A stretch of 64,000 nucleotides of DNA, from the NCBI RefSeq assembly GCF_040654195.1, contig NZ_JBFAHM010000004.1, positions 1 to 64,000 on the forward strand, read 5' to 3'. Made by a program: the position numbers and the translations under genes. Under the pieces are notes generated by a model that had not been told where the DNA came from, made no database searches, and was given only the letters and a program-made list of their open reading frames with translations. Every line of letters starts with the position of its first letter. Positions within the stretch are counted from its first letter, which is position 1. The DNA comes from Hamadaea sp013361475. GTDB lineage: Bacteria; Actinomycetota; Actinomycetes; Mycobacteriales; Micromonosporaceae. Positions 9,016 to 16,751 of this stretch are shown here, in pieces.

Positions 9016-9405
9016 TCAGGCGACCGCGATCGCCTCGATCTCCAGCAGCCACTCCTCGGCGTAGATGTCGGCGATGATGATCGTCACCGCCGGACGGTGA
9101 TCGCCCAATACCTCTTCGCGAATCCGGCCGTTGATTGTTCGGTACGCCCGGTCGGCGAGGAAGATCCGCACACTGGCGAGGTTGGCGACCCCCATGTCGG
9201 CCTCGGCCAGGACGGCGAGGACGTTGCGCCAGGTCAGCCGGCACTGATCGGCGAAGTCCGGTGGGACCGGTTCGTGGCGATCCCACGGCACCTGGCCGCT
9301 GACGAACACGGTCCGGCGTACGCCGGAGACGAGAGTGCCGTGTGTGTAGGTTCCGGTCGCCTCGGGCAGGACCGGCGGATCGAGCGCCTGGATCGAGTAG
9401 GTCAT
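9016..9405 (-). CDS. RidA/YjgF-family protein
   Basis: Protein of 129 residues of the RidA (YjgF/YER057c/UK114) family, which hydrolyses reactive enamine/imine intermediates from PLP-dependent enzymes. Visible features are LVSGVRRTVFVSGQVPWDR, the segment WRNVLAVLAEADMGVANLASVRIFL, and the C-terminal RPAVTIIIADIYAEEWLLEIEAIAVA. The usual substrate-binding Arg is at or near H in GDHRPAVT, so it may be a divergent subclass rather than an archetypal RidA. Start ATG 9405 fits family length; the frame stays open upstream to 9576. It is monocistronic. Confidence 0.9.
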   Translation of the reverse strand: MTYSIQALDPPVLPEATGTYTHGTLVSGVRRTVFVSGQVPWDRHEPVPPDFADQCRLTWRNVLAVLAEADMGVANLASVRIFLADRAYRTINGRIREEVLGDHRPAVTIIIADIYAEEWLLEIEAIAVA

Positions 9406-9654
9406 GGCGGTGAACCGTACGGACCGTCCCTCGTCCGGACGAACGCTTCGGTCGGGGACCGAAACGCCGCCTGTACTTTTTGTGAGATATGCGGCGCTTT
9501 GCGAGTATGCCGGACTAGCGTGAACCGTGGCGAGACATCGTCCACGTGGCGAGTGTCCGATCGCGACACCGCGCAAACGGCTCCATACGGCCGACAGACG
9601 TCATGACGGTGTATCTCCACAATCAACTAGCCCCGATACATCCTGGGAGTTGCC

Positions 9655-9855
9655 ATGAAGATCGAGTACCTCTGGAAGACCGTGTGGTCCGGCGGCGGGG
9701 GCTGCCCGGCCCTCTACCGCACCGACGGCGGATACGTCGTGCAGGGGGTCAAGCTCGACGACGCCACCCGCGCCGCCCTGCGTGACCTGGCCGCCGACGA
9801 GGACGCTGTGTACGTTCCGGCCGACGTTCTTGATCGGCTCCGCGAAGTCGCCTGA
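9655..9855 (+). CDS. Small conserved actinobacterial protein, 66 aa
   Basis: Unrecognised 66-residue soluble protein (MKIEYLWKTVWSGGGGCP...DVLDRLREVA) with a clear ribosome-binding sequence (GGGAG) 6 bases before ATG 9655. It has one Cys in a Gly-rich turn and an acidic C-terminal half. It lies 160 bases upstream of the DUF5753 XRE regulator, same strand. In actinobacteria, such regulators are commonly paired with small proteins. A partner relationship is inference. A weak stem (AGCGGT/ACCGCT, 9874-9891) follows. Confidence 0.75.
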   Translation: MKIEYLWKTVWSGGGGCPALYRTDGGYVVQGVKLDDATRAALRDLAADEDAVYVPADVLDRLREVA

Positions 9856-10016
9856 CTACACGACGTAACCCGAAGCGGTGCCTTTACCGCTGGACGGGCA
9901 TCGTCGGGACTTAGCGGCCTACCGTGAAACGGCGGCACTTCGGGGTCGCACTTTCAGGGGGCGGTACGGGGGACGGCTCTCGGCTGCCATGTTTCGCCAA
10001 GTCGACGAAGTAGACG

Positions 10017-10859
10017 ATGACCACCCTCACCGAACGGCAGCGGGAAACCGGGATGCTGGCGGAAGCGCTCAGGGCGCTCCGCCGGCGTACCGGCTTGTCC
10101 GGGAAAGACTTCGCCGCCCAGCTCGGATGGCACGCCTCCCGGGTGAGCCGGATCGAGCACGGCCGCCAGATCCCCACCGCCGCCGACCTGCACGCCTGGT
10201 CGGCCCTGTGTCAGGTCAGCCGGTCCGAGTCGGCCGAGCTGGCCGGCCTGTTGCGCCGGGCCGAAGCGGAACACCGCGACTGGCGTCGCCGGATGCGCCA
10301 AGGCCAGAACTCGGTCCAGGCCGACTACAACCAGCTCGTCGAACGGTCGGCGTCGGTACGCCATTTCGAGGTCGCCTGGGTGCCCGGGCTCGTGCAGACC
10401 GCCGCGTACGCCCGGCGGGTGTTCCGCGAGCAGGTCGAGCTGCACGGGCTGGAGGTCCACGACGAGGAGGCCGCCGTCCAGACCCGGCTGGCCCGGGGCC
10501 GGCAGCTCTACAACCCGGCGAAACGATTCGAGTTCCTGCTCGCCGAGCCGGTGCTGCGCTGGCGTACCTGCCCGCCGGAGGTGCTCCGGGACCAGCTGGC
10601 GGCGCTCCGGGAGATCCTCGCGCTGCCCAACGTCCGCTTCGGGGTGCTGCCGTTGGACCGGCCGATCGCGACCACCCCGCAGAACGGCTTCCAGATCTAC
10701 GACGCGGTCACCGTCGTCGAGACCTTCAGTGGCGAGATCTTCTTCTCCAACGGCGCCACCGCGTTGTACGCCCGCACGCTCGACCGGCTCTGGGCCGACG
10801 CGCTGGTCGGAGCGGACCTCGACGCGCTGCTCACCGCCTCGATCACCTCGCTAGAGTGA
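10017..10859 (+). CDS. XRE-family regulator with DUF5753 domain
   Basis: DNA-binding protein of 280 residues. An N-terminal XRE helix-turn-helix (~15-70: LRALRRRTGLSGKDFAAQLGWHASRVSRIEHGRQIP) is followed by a DUF5753 domain (~105-275) with EVAWVPGLVQTAAYARRVF and VRFGVLPLDRP. This family, which includes Streptomyces WhiJ-type proteins, is abundant in actinobacteria and often controls development or a neighbouring small protein. The 66-residue protein upstream (9655) is the likely local partner. The chorismate mutase gene follows after 48 bases, but functional linkage is not indicated. Confidence 0.93.
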   Translation: MTTLTERQRETGMLAEALRALRRRTGLSGKDFAAQLGWHASRVSRIEHGRQIPTAADLHAWSALCQVSRSESAELAGLLRRAEAEHRDWRRRMRQGQNSVQADYNQLVERSASVRHFEVAWVPGLVQTAAYARRVFREQVELHGLEVHDEEAAVQTRLARGRQLYNPAKRFEFLLAEPVLRWRTCPPEVLRDQLAALREILALPNVRFGVLPLDRPIATTPQNGFQIYDAVTVVETFSGEIFFSNGATALYARTLDRLWADALVGADLDALLTASITSLE

Positions 10860-10907
10860 GCCTGTACCGGTCTTGGTTGCCGGTGTTCGGCTCTCTTGGG
10901 AGGCACA

Positions 10908-11288
10908 GTGCCGATTCGCGCAGTACGCGGGGCGACCCAGCTGGACGTCGACGAGCGGGAACACCTGCTGGACCGGGTCGCCGAACTCGTCAAGGAGGTC
11001 CTGCACAGCAACGACCTCGACACCGAGGACCTGATCAGCGCGATCTTCACGGCCACGCCGGACATCCACTCCGAGTTCCCGGCGTACGCCGCCCGCCTGA
11101 TGGGGATGTCGGACGTCCCGCTCATCTGCGCCCAGGAACTCGACATCGCCGGGGCGATGCCCCGGGTGATCCGGTTGATGGCCCACGTCGACACCGACCT
11201 GCCGCGTGATCGCATCACGCACGTGTACCTGCACGGGGCGGCCGCGCTGCGGCGAGACCTCACACACGTGCACGCCGTGCCGGACTAG
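10908..11288 (+). CDS. aroH: Chorismate mutase, AroH class
   Basis: Monofunctional chorismate mutase (chorismate to prephenate; phenylalanine/tyrosine pathway, cytosol) of the trimeric Bacillus AroH fold, 126 residues. GTG 10908 is preceded by GGGAGG, giving IRAVRGATQLDVD with catalytic R7. Other family residues are visible: E in ICAQELDIAG, R in VIRLMAHVDTD and Y in ITHVYLHGAAALR. Length and motifs match the family closely. It is convergent with the cupin gene at 11319; a 28-base palindrome sits between the two stops. Confidence 0.96.
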   Translation: MPIRAVRGATQLDVDEREHLLDRVAELVKEVLHSNDLDTEDLISAIFTATPDIHSEFPAYAARLMGMSDVPLICAQELDIAGAMPRVIRLMAHVDTDLPRDRITHVYLHGAAALRRDLTHVHAVPD

Positions 11289-11302
11289 CCCGCTACGGCT
11301 TG

Positions 11303-11330
11303 CGACCGTCGTGACGCGTCACGACGGTCG
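11303..11330. terminator. 28-base perfect palindrome between convergent genes
   Basis: CGACCGTCGTGACG followed directly by its complement, with no spacer. It lies 15 bases after the aroH stop and spans the stop codon of the cupin gene on the other strand. Position and symmetry suit a bidirectional terminator for the convergent pair; a protein-binding site is possible but less likely at two 3' ends. Confidence 0.6.
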
Positions 11331-11675
11331 GGTGATGCCGAGCGGCGGGCGCTTCGGGTGGACGCTGAAGTAGGTCAGCCCGTCCGGTCCGGCGACGACG
11401 GCCCGCTGAGACCCGCGGGGGAGCCAGACCAGCGCGCCGGGCGCCAGCTCGAGCGTCTGACCGTCGCTGTCGAGGTGGCCGCCCCCGGCGAGGACGTGGA
11501 TGAGCACGTCGAGGTCGGGTCCCTGGTGAGCGGCGATGCGGTCGCCGGCTGGCAGATGGATGATGTTCGCGTCGAGATGCCGCGGTTCCGCCGTGACGCG
11601 CCAGACGGCTCCGGCCGTGTCCGCGTTCGCGACGATGGCGGTGGCGTCGCCGATGAGGCGGGGCTGATCGGTCAC
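11319..11675 (-). CDS. Cupin-domain protein
   Basis: Single-domain cupin of 118 residues. Motif 1 is GDRIAAHQGPDLDVLIHVLAGGG, with H and D/H where the family has HxH(x)4E, so the metal site is partly altered. Motif 2 (PGALVWLPRGSQRAVVAG) lacks the usual His. The product may be a non-enzymatic or ligand-binding cupin. The start MTDQPRLIG at 11675 gives normal family length. It is monocistronic, reading toward aroH, with a large hairpin upstream (11715-11766). Confidence 0.85.
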   Translation of the reverse strand: MTDQPRLIGDATAIVANADTAGAVWRVTAEPRHLDANIIHLPAGDRIAAHQGPDLDVLIHVLAGGGHLDSDGQTLELAPGALVWLPRGSQRAVVAGPDGLTYFSVHPKRPPLGITRPS

Positions 11676-11714
11676 GATGTCCAGGCTAGCGGGCCGGTCC
11701 TCGGTGAACGCACA

Positions 11715-11766
11715 TGATCAGGGTCATTTCCATGCCGCCATGACAGCATGGAAATGACCCTGATCA
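11715..11766 (-). terminator. 20-base perfect inverted repeat, TGATCA-ended
   Basis: Arms TGATCAGGGTCATTTCCATG (11715-11734) and its exact complement (11747-11766) around a 12-base loop. It sits 11 bases past the stop of 11777-12094 and upstream of the cupin gene, both minus strand, so it probably terminates the upstream unit. Two other intergenic hairpins in this window (28232-28284 and 39892-39964) have the same GATC-bearing base of the stem. Confidence 0.65.
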
Positions 11767-11776
11767 CGAAAGCGTC

Positions 11777-12094
11777 CTAGTCGGAGTCGCCGGCGGCGTC
11801 GAGCGCGCCCTCGACCGGGAACAGGATCGGGCTGAGGAGGTATCGCGCCCGTTCGGCGGTCGGCTCCATGGCCAACCGGGGCAGGATGGCCCGGCGCAGG
11901 TCCTCGACGAGCCCGTCCAGTTCGGCGGGCGTCAGCCAGACCATGTGCTGCCGGTAGCCGACCATGTCCTTCGCCGGGTCGGCGTCCGGCCGGTCCAGGT
12001 ACGCGGTGAACTCGGCGATCAACGCCGCCATCGCGTCGGCGAAGGTCTGACGATGTTCGTGCGGCGCGACCGGCGTGGCCGTCTCGCGGTCCAT
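11777..12094 (-). CDS. C-terminal remnant of an HTH regulator
   Basis: Open frame of 105 residues from ATG 12094 (MDRETATPVAPHEHRQTF...), ending AAGDSD. Its body (ADAMAALIAEF, VWLTPAELDGLVEDLRRAILPRL) resembles the C-terminal half of ArsR/HTH_20-type regulators of ~200 residues. Upstream in the same frame, before any usable start, is RHLTPASISALARDPG, which looks like the beginning of the same family's helix-turn-helix followed by an abrupt jump. This suggests an internal deletion removed the DNA-binding domain. The upstream part overlaps the end of the DivIVA-like gene at 12165. Whether the short product is made is unclear. Confidence 0.55.
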   Translation of the reverse strand: MDRETATPVAPHEHRQTFADAMAALIAEFTAYLDRPDADPAKDMVGYRQHMVWLTPAELDGLVEDLRRAILPRLAMEPTAERARYLLSPILFPVEGALDAAGDSD

Positions 12095-12164
12095 CAGCTC
12101 ATGGTCCCACAGCCGACCCGGGTCGCGGGCCAACGCCGAGATCGACGCGGGAGTCAGGTGACGC

Positions 12165-13022
12165 TCAGTCCAGGTCGTTGAGGCCGAGCAGGCCGTCCGG
12201 CGTACGCGGGGCCACGGGCACCGGCTCGGGCGCCTTGGCCACCGGTGTCGGGGCGGCCGGGGCCGGGGCGACCTGGGCCGGCACGACGGGCTGCTTGCCC
12301 CGCTGCTTGCCGCCCTGTGCCGGGGCCTGCGACTGCGCGGCGGTCTGGGGCGGCAGCGCGGTCTCCGCGCCGACTCCGAGGACGCGGAGCTGGCCCTGCA
12401 TGAAGGTGACGAGCCGGTCGCGGTAGTTGCGCTCGAACTGCTTGAGCCCGTCGATCTCCTGCTGCAGTGCCGTGCTCTCGGCTTCGAGACTGCCCACGAT
12501 CTCCTCGTAGCGCTGCTGCCCCTCGCGGACGAGATCATCGGCCTGCGCCCGGGCACTGTTGAGCGTCTCGTCGGCGGCGAGGCGGGCGTCGGACAGCGTC
12601 TTGTCGGCCTCCCGCTGCAGGGCGTCGGCCTGCGAACGGGCGTCCCGCCCGATGCGCTCGGCTTCGCCGCGCGCCTCGCTGAGCGTCTTCTCGGCCTCCC
12701 GGTGCAAGACGTTGGCTCCCGCCCGCGCCTCGCCGAGGATGTCCTCGGCCTGGGCGTGCGCCTCGGCGCGGATCCGGTCGGCTTCCCGCTGGGCGTTGGC
12801 GAGGTGTTCGTCGGCGGTCCGACGGGCGAGGACGAGCACCTGGAGGGCCTGCCTTTCGGCGTCGGAGTCGTGGGTGGCCGGATCGGCGGCCGGCCCGGTC
12901 GCCGCGGGCAGGCCGCCCGGGGAACCGCCGGGTGCGCCGCCCGGGATCGGGGGCAGCTCATCGGCGGTGGGCGGGGGCGCGAACAGACCCTTGACGCGAC
13001 CCTTCAGCCGGTTCTCGGTCAT
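12165..13022 (-). CDS. DivIVA-like coiled-coil protein
   Basis: 285-residue cytoplasmic protein. A Pro/Gly-rich N-terminus (~14-50) is followed by a long coiled coil (~55-205) with a strong heptad-like repeat of A, E, R and D (EADRIRAEAHAQAEDILGEA and similar blocks), then a Pro/Ala-rich disordered tail ending DGLLGLNDLD. Such proteins (DivIVA, Scy and FilP relatives) organise polar growth or cell-wall insertion in actinobacteria; the exact role cannot be told. A purine-rich ribosome-binding sequence (GAGGAGAGGGG) precedes ATG 13022. The region 13023-13190 otherwise carries only the upstream hairpin. Confidence 0.85.
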   Translation of the reverse strand: MTENRLKGRVKGLFAPPPTADELPPIPGGAPGGSPGGLPAATGPAADPATHDSDAERQALQVLVLARRTADEHLANAQREADRIRAEAHAQAEDILGEARAGANVLHREAEKTLSEARGEAERIGRDARSQADALQREADKTLSDARLAADETLNSARAQADDLVREGQQRYEEIVGSLEAESTALQQEIDGLKQFERNYRDRLVTFMQGQLRVLGVGAETALPPQTAAQSQAPAQGGKQRGKQPVVPAQVAPAPAAPTPVAKAPEPVPVAPRTPDGLLGLNDLD

Positions 13023-13115
13023 CAGTGCCCCTCTCCTCGGACGGTGAAAACTTGATCATGGTACGGCCGGAGTTCCCTGGGCGTGGACCGGCCTGGGAAA
13101 GTATGGCGTGAAACC

Positions 13116-13132
13116 GGGCTAGGAGATAGCCC
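13116..13132 (-). terminator. Short stem-loop after gluconokinase
   Basis: GGGCTA at 13116-13121 pairs with TAGCCC at 13127-13132 around a 5-base loop, 58 bases past the gluconokinase stop in the direction of transcription. It would separate the sugar operon from the DivIVA-like gene. Short stem, so modest support. Confidence 0.4.
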
Positions 13133-13190
13133 CGCGAAGAACGCCCGGATACGCCCGAGTCGTCGGCCCGCCCGTACGGGTGACAGCAGC

Positions 13191-13727
13191 TCAGCCCGCG
13201 GCTGGGGTCAGTCCGAGCTGGTCGATCGCCTCGCCGGCGAGCTGATCGGGAGTCTGCGACAGGTCGAGCACGAGCCCGTGCTCGTCGGCCTTCAGGGGCT
13301 CGAGGGCGGCGTACTGCGACTCGAGGAGGCTGGCCGGCATGTAGTGCCCGGCCCGGTGGGCCAGCCGGAGCTGGATGACCTGCATCGGCCCGTCGAGGTG
13401 CACGAAGGCGAGGTCGGGGGCGCCACTGCGAAGGATGTCGCGGTAGCTGCGGCGTAGCGCCGAACAGGCCAGCACGGTCGAGACGCCGAGCCGGTCCTGA
13501 TGAGCCAGCCACCAGGCGAGACGGTTGAGCCAGGGAATCCGGTCCGCGTCGTTGAGCGGCACACCGCGCCGCATGCGGTCGACGTTCTCCTCGGAGTGGT
13601 AGTCGTCGGCGTCGGCGAAGAGGAAACCGGTGCGCTCGGCGATCAGCCGGGCGACGGTCGACTTGCCGCAGCCGGACACGCCCATGACGACTACGTGTCG
13701 TGCTGGGTTCGCCCGTGCGCTGTCCAT
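13191..13727 (-). CDS. gntK: Gluconokinase
   Basis: GntK-type gluconokinase (gluconate + ATP to 6-phosphogluconate) of 178 residues. Walker A is VMGVSGCGKSTVARLIAE near residue 15; other family motifs are FADADDYHSEENVDRMRRGVPL, LACSALRRSYRDILR and GHYMPASLLESQYAALEP. It starts 39 bases beyond the stop of the AnmK gene on the same strand, so it may be the last gene of the amino-sugar transport operon. No gluconate permease is nearby. Substrate specificity other than gluconate is possible given the context, but the sequence looks classical. Confidence 0.93.
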   Translation of the reverse strand: MDSARANPARHVVVMGVSGCGKSTVARLIAERTGFLFADADDYHSEENVDRMRRGVPLNDADRIPWLNRLAWWLAHQDRLGVSTVLACSALRRSYRDILRSGAPDLAFVHLDGPMQVIQLRLAHRAGHYMPASLLESQYAALEPLKADEHGLVLDLSQTPDQLAGEAIDQLGLTPAAG

Positions 13728-13766
13728 CGGGACGAGCGTACCGAACGCGTGGCCGGGTCCGCCGCG

Positions 13767-14876
13767 CTACCGCCCGACCAGCAGACGGACCGGCGCGGTC
13801 GCGGTCCGCGGCGCCAGCGGCCCGGTCACCGACCCCAGGACGCTCGCGGTCCGCGCGCCGGTGCAGGCCGGCAGGGTGCCCGCGAGGCCGTGCGCGGTCA
13901 GCCACCCGATCAGCGCGAACAGCAGCGCCTCTTTCACATCAGCGGGTACGCCCAGCGCATCCGACGTCGTCACCACGGCCGGTCCCACCAATTCGGTGAG
14001 CCGGTCCATCAGATAGGCGTTGCGTACGCCGCCGCCGGAGACGACGATCGAGGCGAGGCCGTGTTCGGCGACCTCGGTGGCGATCGTGACGGCGGTCAGC
14101 TCGGTCAGCGTGGCGAGCAGGTCGGCCGGGCTCGCGTCGGTCTGCGGCAGATAGCCGGGATGGAACAGTTCCTTGCCGGTCGACTTCGGCGGCCGCCGGT
14201 CGTAGTACGGGTCCTGCAGCAGGTCGCCGAGGAGTCCGGGCAGCACCCGCCCGCTCCGGGCCAGCTCGCCGTTCTCGTCGTACGCCCGCCCGGTCAGCCG
14301 CAGCGCAGCCGCGTCGAGCAGGGCGTTGCCCGGCCCCGTGTCGTACGCCAGCCCCTTGGCCGGGACGGTCAGGTTGGCGATCCCGCCGACGTTGAGAGCG
14401 CCCGCCGAGGGCCGGTCGGCCAGCAGCAGGGTGTCGAGGATCGCGACCAGGGGAGCGCCCTGACCGCCGGCGGCGATGTCGCGGGCACGGACGTCGGAGA
14501 CGACGGGCAGCCCCGTGCGCTCGGCGATCCAGGCCGGCTGGCCGAGCTGGAGGGTGCCGAGCGCCTGTCCGCCGTCGACCCAATGGAACAGGGTCTGCCC
14601 GTGCGAGCAGACCAGCTCCGGCTTCTCGTCCTGATAGGACTCGGCGACGGCGGCGAACTCCTGGCCGATCCAGGTGTCGAGCCGGCACACCGCGCCGAGG
14701 TCGACCCGGTTCGGCGGCAGCGCCGCCCGGATCGCGTCGCGAGTGCGCTCGCTGTAGGGAACGGCGCCGGTGCGGACCAGGCGGGCGTGCAACTGAGGAC
14801 CGTCGGACTCGAACTCGACCAGGGCCGCGTCGATCCCGTCGTACGAGGTCCCCGAGCTGAGCCCGAGGACCCTCAT
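13767..14876 (-). CDS. anmK: Anhydro-N-acetylmuramic acid kinase
   Basis: AnmK (369 residues) cleaves and phosphorylates 1,6-anhydro-MurNAc to MurNAc-6-phosphate in peptidoglycan recycling. Visible features are the N-terminal MRVLGLSSGTSYDGIDAALV, CSHGQTLFHW, LPVVSDVRARDIAAGGQGAPLV, GGIANLT, YDTGPGNALLDA and VVSGGGVRNAYLM, spanning the full family length. The ATG at 14876 overlaps the permease stop (ATGA), so it is translationally coupled to an ABC importer. No MurQ etherase is encoded nearby, so the product would have to be processed by an enzyme elsewhere. The context suggests salvage of cell-wall sugar from outside. Confidence 0.96.
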   Translation of the reverse strand: MRVLGLSSGTSYDGIDAALVEFESDGPQLHARLVRTGAVPYSERTRDAIRAALPPNRVDLGAVCRLDTWIGQEFAAVAESYQDEKPELVCSHGQTLFHWVDGGQALGTLQLGQPAWIAERTGLPVVSDVRARDIAAGGQGAPLVAILDTLLLADRPSAGALNVGGIANLTVPAKGLAYDTGPGNALLDAAALRLTGRAYDENGELARSGRVLPGLLGDLLQDPYYDRRPPKSTGKELFHPGYLPQTDASPADLLATLTELTAVTIATEVAEHGLASIVVSGGGVRNAYLMDRLTELVGPAVVTTSDALGVPADVKEALLFALIGWLTAHGLAGTLPACTGARTASVLGSVTGPLAPRTATAPVRLLVGR

Positions 14877-15721
14877 CCGCGTACCGCTCCCGCGGTGAGG
14901 CCGCGGGCGAGGTTCCGCTGGACGAACATGAAGAAGATCGCGACCGGCGCGGCGATGATGGTCGCGCCCGCCATCAGCGGCCCGAACGAGGTCCCCTCGG
15001 TGGTGACGAAGTGGCTCAGCCACAGCGGCAGCGTGTACTTCTCGGGACTGCTGATGAGGAAGTACGTGAGCAGATACTCGTTCCAGGCCAGGATCATCGT
15101 GAAGATCGACGTCGCGACGAGCCCGGGGACGATGAGCGGCAGCGTGACCCGCCGGAATGCCTGGACCTGGGAGCAGCCGTCGATCATCGCCGCCTCCTCC
15201 AGCTCCGACGGCACCCCGAGGACGAAGCCGCGCAGCGCCCACACCGCGAACGGCAACGCGAACGCCAGGTACGCGATGACGAGGCCGGGCACGGCGTCGG
15301 TCAGCTGCAGCGCGCCCAGGGAGGCGTCCTGGATCTCCGTGAGGGTCAGGAAGATCGGGATGACCAGGGCGATCGACGGCACCATCTTCATGATGAGGAT
15401 CGAGATGAGGAAGGTACGCCGCCCGAAGAACCGGAACCGGGCGACCGCCACGGCGGCGGCGAACGCGACCGCCATCGCCAGCAGGACGGTGAGCACGGTC
15501 GCGATGGCGCTGTTGCCGGCCGCCTGCCAGAACGTGTCGTCCCCGAAGACCTCGGCGAAGTTGCGCCCGGTCGGGTGCAGCGGGATGAACTGCGGGGTCG
15601 CGGAGTACATGTCCCGGCCGGACTTGAACGCCGTCGACACCATCCAGTAGATCGGGAACGCCCACACCACCGCGATCACCAGGCCGAGCGCGGAGTATCC
15701 GACGCGGACCGCTCGTCTCAT
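14873..15721 (-). CDS. Carbohydrate ABC transporter permease (MalG-like)
   Basis: Inner-membrane permease of 282 residues with six hydrophobic segments. The EAA loop facing the ATPase reads EEAAMIDGCSQVQAFRRVTLPLIVPGL. N-terminal MRRAVRVGYSALGLVIAVVW, then FPIYWMVSTAFKSG, typical of the MalG half of CUT1 importers. ATG 15721 overlaps the stop of the MalF-like gene (ATGA) and its own stop overlaps anmK (ATGA), so the block is tightly coupled. No ATPase is encoded in the operon; actinobacterial sugar importers commonly borrow a shared MsiK-type ATPase. Confidence 0.95.
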   Translation of the reverse strand: MRRAVRVGYSALGLVIAVVWAFPIYWMVSTAFKSGRDMYSATPQFIPLHPTGRNFAEVFGDDTFWQAAGNSAIATVLTVLLAMAVAFAAAVAVARFRFFGRRTFLISILIMKMVPSIALVIPIFLTLTEIQDASLGALQLTDAVPGLVIAYLAFALPFAVWALRGFVLGVPSELEEAAMIDGCSQVQAFRRVTLPLIVPGLVATSIFTMILAWNEYLLTYFLISSPEKYTLPLWLSHFVTTEGTSFGPLMAGATIIAAPVAIFFMFVQRNLARGLTAGAVRG

Positions 15722-16662
15722 TCGGCTTCTCCCGTCTTGATCAGCTGACGCAGGTAGAAGACGCTCACCACGAGCAGGAGCAGCACCGTCACGACGGCCA
15801 CCGCCGAGGCGTACCCGTATTCGTGGCCCTGATAGGCCTGCATGTACGCGTAGATGGCCAGCGTCTGGTAGTCGGGCGAGGGCGCGCCGTTGCGCAGGAT
15901 GTAGATCTGGTTGAAGACGCTGAAGTCCCAGATGACCGACAACGCGGTGACGATGACGAGCACCGGCCGGATCGAGGGGAGGGTGATGCCGAAGAAGACC
16001 TGCCGTCCGCCGGCGCCGTCGAGCCGGGCCGCTTCGACCAGTTCGGCGGGGACCTGGGTGAGCGCGGCGTACGTGGTGACCGTGATGAACGGGACGGCGC
16101 CCCAGACGACGATGAGCGTCGCGACCGCGAGTCCTTGTTTGGCGTCGGTGTACCAGTTGTGCTGGCCGAGCCCGAGGACGTAGTTGAGGATGCCGAAGTT
16201 CTGCTCGGTCATCCAGGCGAAGATCTGCGTCGACACGAAGGTCGGCACCGCCCACGCCATGATCAGGGAGAACGTCATCACCCCCCGCACCCAGCCGTGG
16301 ACGCGTTCCATCAGCAGGGCCAGGCCGACCCCGACGCCCATGGACAGGCCCACCATGACGACGGTCAGCACGAGGGTGCGGACGACGACCGTCCAGAAGA
16401 CCGGGTCACTGAGGATGCGGGTGTAGTTCTTGAGGCCGACGAAGGGCGGGCCGGCGTCGCTGAAGATCTGGGCGACGCCCCACTGCTGGAACGACAGGAC
16501 GATCACCCGGATCAGCGGGAAGCCGATCACCGCCAGCGACACCGCCAGCGCGGGCAGGATGAGCAGGTAGGGCAGGCGCGGGCGCGATCGGCGGGCGCGG
16601 GTCGCGCTCGGCCTCGGCGCCGGAAGCGGCCGGGCGACGGCCGGTTCGTCGAGAGTGGACAC
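15718..16662 (-). CDS. Carbohydrate ABC transporter permease (MalF-like)
   Basis: Inner-membrane permease of 314 residues from GTG 16662, chosen for the AGGAGGAG just upstream; the frame is open further to 16728. Basic N-terminus (PSATRARRSRPRLPYLLIL), six hydrophobic segments and the EAA loop ELVEAARLDGAGGRQVFFGITLP. It pairs with the MalG-like permease to form the membrane channel of a CUT1-class sugar importer. An intra-operon hairpin (16698-16736) lies just upstream of this gene and probably lowers permease expression relative to the binding protein. Confidence 0.94.
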   Translation of the reverse strand: MSTLDEPAVARPLPAPRPSATRARRSRPRLPYLLILPALAVSLAVIGFPLIRVIVLSFQQWGVAQIFSDAGPPFVGLKNYTRILSDPVFWTVVVRTLVLTVVMVGLSMGVGVGLALLMERVHGWVRGVMTFSLIMAWAVPTFVSTQIFAWMTEQNFGILNYVLGLGQHNWYTDAKQGLAVATLIVVWGAVPFITVTTYAALTQVPAELVEAARLDGAGGRQVFFGITLPSIRPVLVIVTALSVIWDFSVFNQIYILRNGAPSPDYQTLAIYAYMQAYQGHEYGYASAVAVVTVLLLLVVSVFYLRQLIKTGEAE

Positions 16663-16697
16663 GGCTCCTCCTGGCGAGCGGACGGCGGTGCGTACGG

Positions 16698-16736
16698 CGA
16701 TCCGGGCGGGCGGCGGCACTCCGCCCACCCGGATCG
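16698..16736 (-). terminator. Intra-operon hairpin between binding protein and permeases
   Basis: 16-base arms (CGATCCGGGCGGGCGG at 16698-16713 against 16721-16736) with one mismatch and a 7-base loop, in the 89-base gap between the lipoprotein stop and the permease start. The position matches the attenuating or mRNA-stabilising hairpins found after binding-protein genes in sugar ABC operons (such as malE-malF in E. coli). It probably makes a short abundant lipoprotein mRNA and limited read-through. Confidence 0.65.
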
Positions 16737-16751
16737 TCGGGCTCAGCTAGG

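Noticed and set aside
9655..10859. Toxin-antitoxin module
   Set aside because: The 66-residue protein shows no toxin fold and the XRE protein carries DUF5753, not an antitoxin layout.
13500..15650. 716-codon plus-strand frame
   Set aside because: Antisense to anmK and the permeases, which have clear motifs; no recognisable protein.
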